Shown: piece by piece, positions 3,678 through 5,129 of the stretch
How the letters are laid out: every line of letters starts with the position of its first letter
Position numbering within the stretch: position 1 is the stretch's first letter
Assembly: GCA_013824905.1 (NCBI GenBank)
Contig: PNOO01000185.1
Span: 1-5,129 of the forward strand
DNA length: 5,129 bases
Direction: 5' to 3'
From: Syntrophus sp. (in: bacteria)
Lineage (GTDB): Bacteria > Desulfobacterota > Syntrophia > Syntrophales > UBA5619
Position numbers and translations under genes: made by a program
Notes under the pieces: model-generated
The model's database searches: none
What the model was told of the DNA's origin: nothing
The model's input: the letters and a program-made list of their open reading frames with translations, nothing else

Positions 3678-5129
3678 ATGGCCAACGAGCCTGCCAACAA
3701 AGTCATCTACTCCATGATCGGAGTGAGCAAAATCTACGAAAAGAGACCGGTCCTGAAGGACATCTATCTCTCCTATTTCTACGGGGCGAAGATCGGCGTC
3801 CTGGGCCTGAACGGTTCGGGTAAGAGCTCCCTGCTCCGTATCCTGTCCGGCGCCGATACGGATTTTATCGGGAAGACGCTCCTTACCCCTGGCCATACCG
3901 TCGGCTTTCTAGAACAGGAGCCGAAGCTGGACGAGACGAAGACGGTCCGCGACATCGTCGAACAAGGGGTGCAGGAGACGGTCGATCTCCTGAACGAGTT
4001 CAACGTAATCAATGAAAAATTCGCCGAGCCGATGACGGACGAAGAGATGAACAAACTCGTGGACCGGCAGGCGAAGGTCCAGGAGAAACTGGACCACCTG
4101 GATGCCTGGGACCTCGATTCCCGCCTGGAGATGGCGATGGATGCGCTCCGCTGTCCGCCGGGGGAAACACAGGTAAATGTCCTGTCCGGCGGCGAGCGGA
4201 GGAGGGTCGCCCTTTGCCGTCTTCTCCTCCAGAGCCCCGACATCCTGCTCCTCGATGAACCGACGAACCATCTCGACGCCGAGTCCGTCGCCTGGTTGGA
4301 ACACCATCTTCAGCGGTACGAGGGCACCGTGATCGCCGTGACCCACGACCGCTACTTCCTCGACAATGTTGCAGGCTGGATCCTCGAACTTGACAAAGGC
4401 CAGGGGATTCCCTGGAAGGGGAACTACTCCTCCTGGCTGGATCAGAAGCAAAAGAGGCTCCAGCAAGAGGAGAAAACGGAAACCGGGCGGCAGAAGACCC
4501 TCCAGCGGGAACTTGAGTGGATCCGGATGTCGCCCAAGGGCCGCCATGCCAAATCCAAGGCCCGCATCAGTTCTTACGAGGAGTTGCTCTCGCAGGAGAC
4601 GGAGGCCCGCGCCAGGGAGCTGGAGATCTACATCCCGCCCGGACCCCGCCTGGGGAAGCTCGTCATCGAAGCGGAGGGGGTGAGCAAGGCCTACGGCGAC
4701 CGCCTCCTGATCGACAAGATGTCCTTTGCCCTGCCGCCCGGCGGGATCGTCGGGGTCATCGGTCCGAACGGGGCCGGGAAAACGACCCTCTTTCGGATGA
4801 TCACCGGCCAGGAGAAGCCGGATTCCGGGACCATCCGGATCGCGGAGTCGGTCAAGCTGGCCTACGTCGATCAGAGCCGGGACGTCCTCGACCCGAACAA
4901 GTCGATCTGGGAGATGATTTCCGAGGGAAGGGATACCATTGTGCTCGGGACCCGCGAGATGAACTCAAGGGCCTATGTCTCCCGTTTCAACTTTTCCGGG
5001 ACGGACCAGCAGAAGAAGGTCGGGCAGCTCTCCGGCGGCGAGCGGAACCGCGTTCATCTGGCGCGGATGCTCAAGGAGGGGGCGAACGTCCTGCTTCTCG
5101 ACGAGCCGACCAACGACCTCGACGTAAAC
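3678..5129 (+). CDS. ettA: Energy-dependent translational throttle protein EttA (ABC-F ATPase), 3' end missing
   Basis: 484 residues are visible of an expected 555-560; the frame is open to the right edge. EttA is a soluble ABC-F protein with two ATPase domains that binds the ribosomal E site and gates entry into elongation according to ATP/ADP. Domain 1: Walker A GLNGSGKSS (43-51), signature LSGGE (169-173), Walker B with Glu194 in DEPTNHLD (193-200). The segment at about 97-140 is the EttA arm. The inter-domain linker (about 247-320) contains the conserved GNYSSWL and PPGPRLG (320-326). Domain 2: Walker A GPNGAGKTT (362-370), signature LSGGE (451-455), DEPTNDLDVN (475-484) with Glu476. All catalytic residues are kept. 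It resembles E. coli EttA along the whole visible length. ATG 3678 is six bases from AGGAGG; an in-frame ATG at 3663 lies upstream of that site. Likely a separate transcription unit after the 136 bp gap. Confidence 0.95.
   Translation, partial: MANEPANKVIYSMIGVSKIYEKRPVLKDIYLSYFYGAKIGVLGLNGSGKSSLLRILSGADTDFIGKTLLTPGHTVGFLEQEPKLDETKTVRDIVEQGVQETVDLLNEFNVINEKFAEPMTDEEMNKLVDRQAKVQEKLDHLDAWDLDSRLEMAMDALRCPPGETQVNVLSGGERRRVALCRLLLQSPDILLLDEPTNHLDAESVAWLEHHLQRYEGTVIAVTHDRYFLDNVAGWILELDKGQGIPWKGNYSSWLDQKQKRLQQEEKTETGRQKTLQRELEWIRMSPKGRHAKSKARISSYEELLSQETEARARELEIYIPPGPRLGKLVIEAEGVSKAYGDRLLIDKMSFALPPGGIVGVIGPNGAGKTTLFRMITGQEKPDSGTIRIAESVKLAYVDQSRDVLDPNKSIWEMISEGRDTIVLGTREMNSRAYVSRFNFSGTDQQKKVGQLSGGERNRVHLARMLKEGANVLLLDEPTNDLDVN

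Noticed and set aside
3528..4547. Minus-strand open frames opposite the ettA leader and ettA
   Set aside because: ettA on the plus strand matches its family along its full visible length; the antisense translations show no motifs.
1..5129. Defence island, CRISPR array, prophage or insertion sequence
   Set aside because: No regularly spaced repeats, transposase or integrase motifs, terminal inverted repeats or tRNA were found; the genes are metabolic or housekeeping.

Overview
This 5.1 kb window looks like ordinary chromosomal DNA from a Gram-negative, moderately GC-rich bacterium. An EttA-type ABC-F protein, a YbeD/DUF493 protein and the general protein style suggest a proteobacterium or a deltaproteobacterium-like lineage (Desulfobacterota, Syntrophales-like). 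This placement is an impression from sequence style, not a phylogenetic result. No mobile element, CRISPR array, tRNA or rRNA is visible.

Layout. On the minus strand at the left are a secreted staphylococcal-nuclease-like (thermonuclease family) protein (90-677) and, 74 bp downstream of it, the first five codons of another minus-strand gene leaving the window at base 1. A 225 bp divergent intergenic region (678-902) separates them from a plus-strand cluster: thiM (hydroxyethylthiazole kinase, 903-1712), thiE (thiamine-phosphate synthase, 1769-2407), an uncharacterised HAD-superfamily protein (2439-3281) and a small DUF493/YbeD-family protein (3278-3541). The gaps of 56 bp and 31 bp and the final 4 bp overlap suggest one transcript. 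A 136 bp gap rich in short repeats precedes ettA (3678 to the right edge), which lacks only about its last 70-80 residues.

How the genes work together. ThiM phosphorylates salvaged hydroxyethylthiazole, and ThiE joins the product to HMP pyrophosphate to make thiamine monophosphate. No ThiD or ThiL is in the window. The HAD protein may have a role in thiamine or phosphate-ester metabolism, but only its position suggests this. DUF493 and EttA are housekeeping or regulatory proteins unrelated to thiamine.

Most worth a second look: (1) the thiM leader has no recognisable TPP riboswitch, but can be drawn as two mutually exclusive RNA folds, one masking the thiM Shine-Dalgarno; (2) the HAD protein has Ser in place of the usual second Asp of motif I and no lysine in its cap, so it fits neither the standard phosphatases nor phosphonatase; (3) tandem hairpins and a T5C8 tract lie inside the HAD gene; (4) the thiM-thiE gap carries a duplicated Shine-Dalgarno-like 9-mer and a hairpin that could exchange partners. 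Nothing here is a clear new defence or mobile system; the window is mostly conventional.
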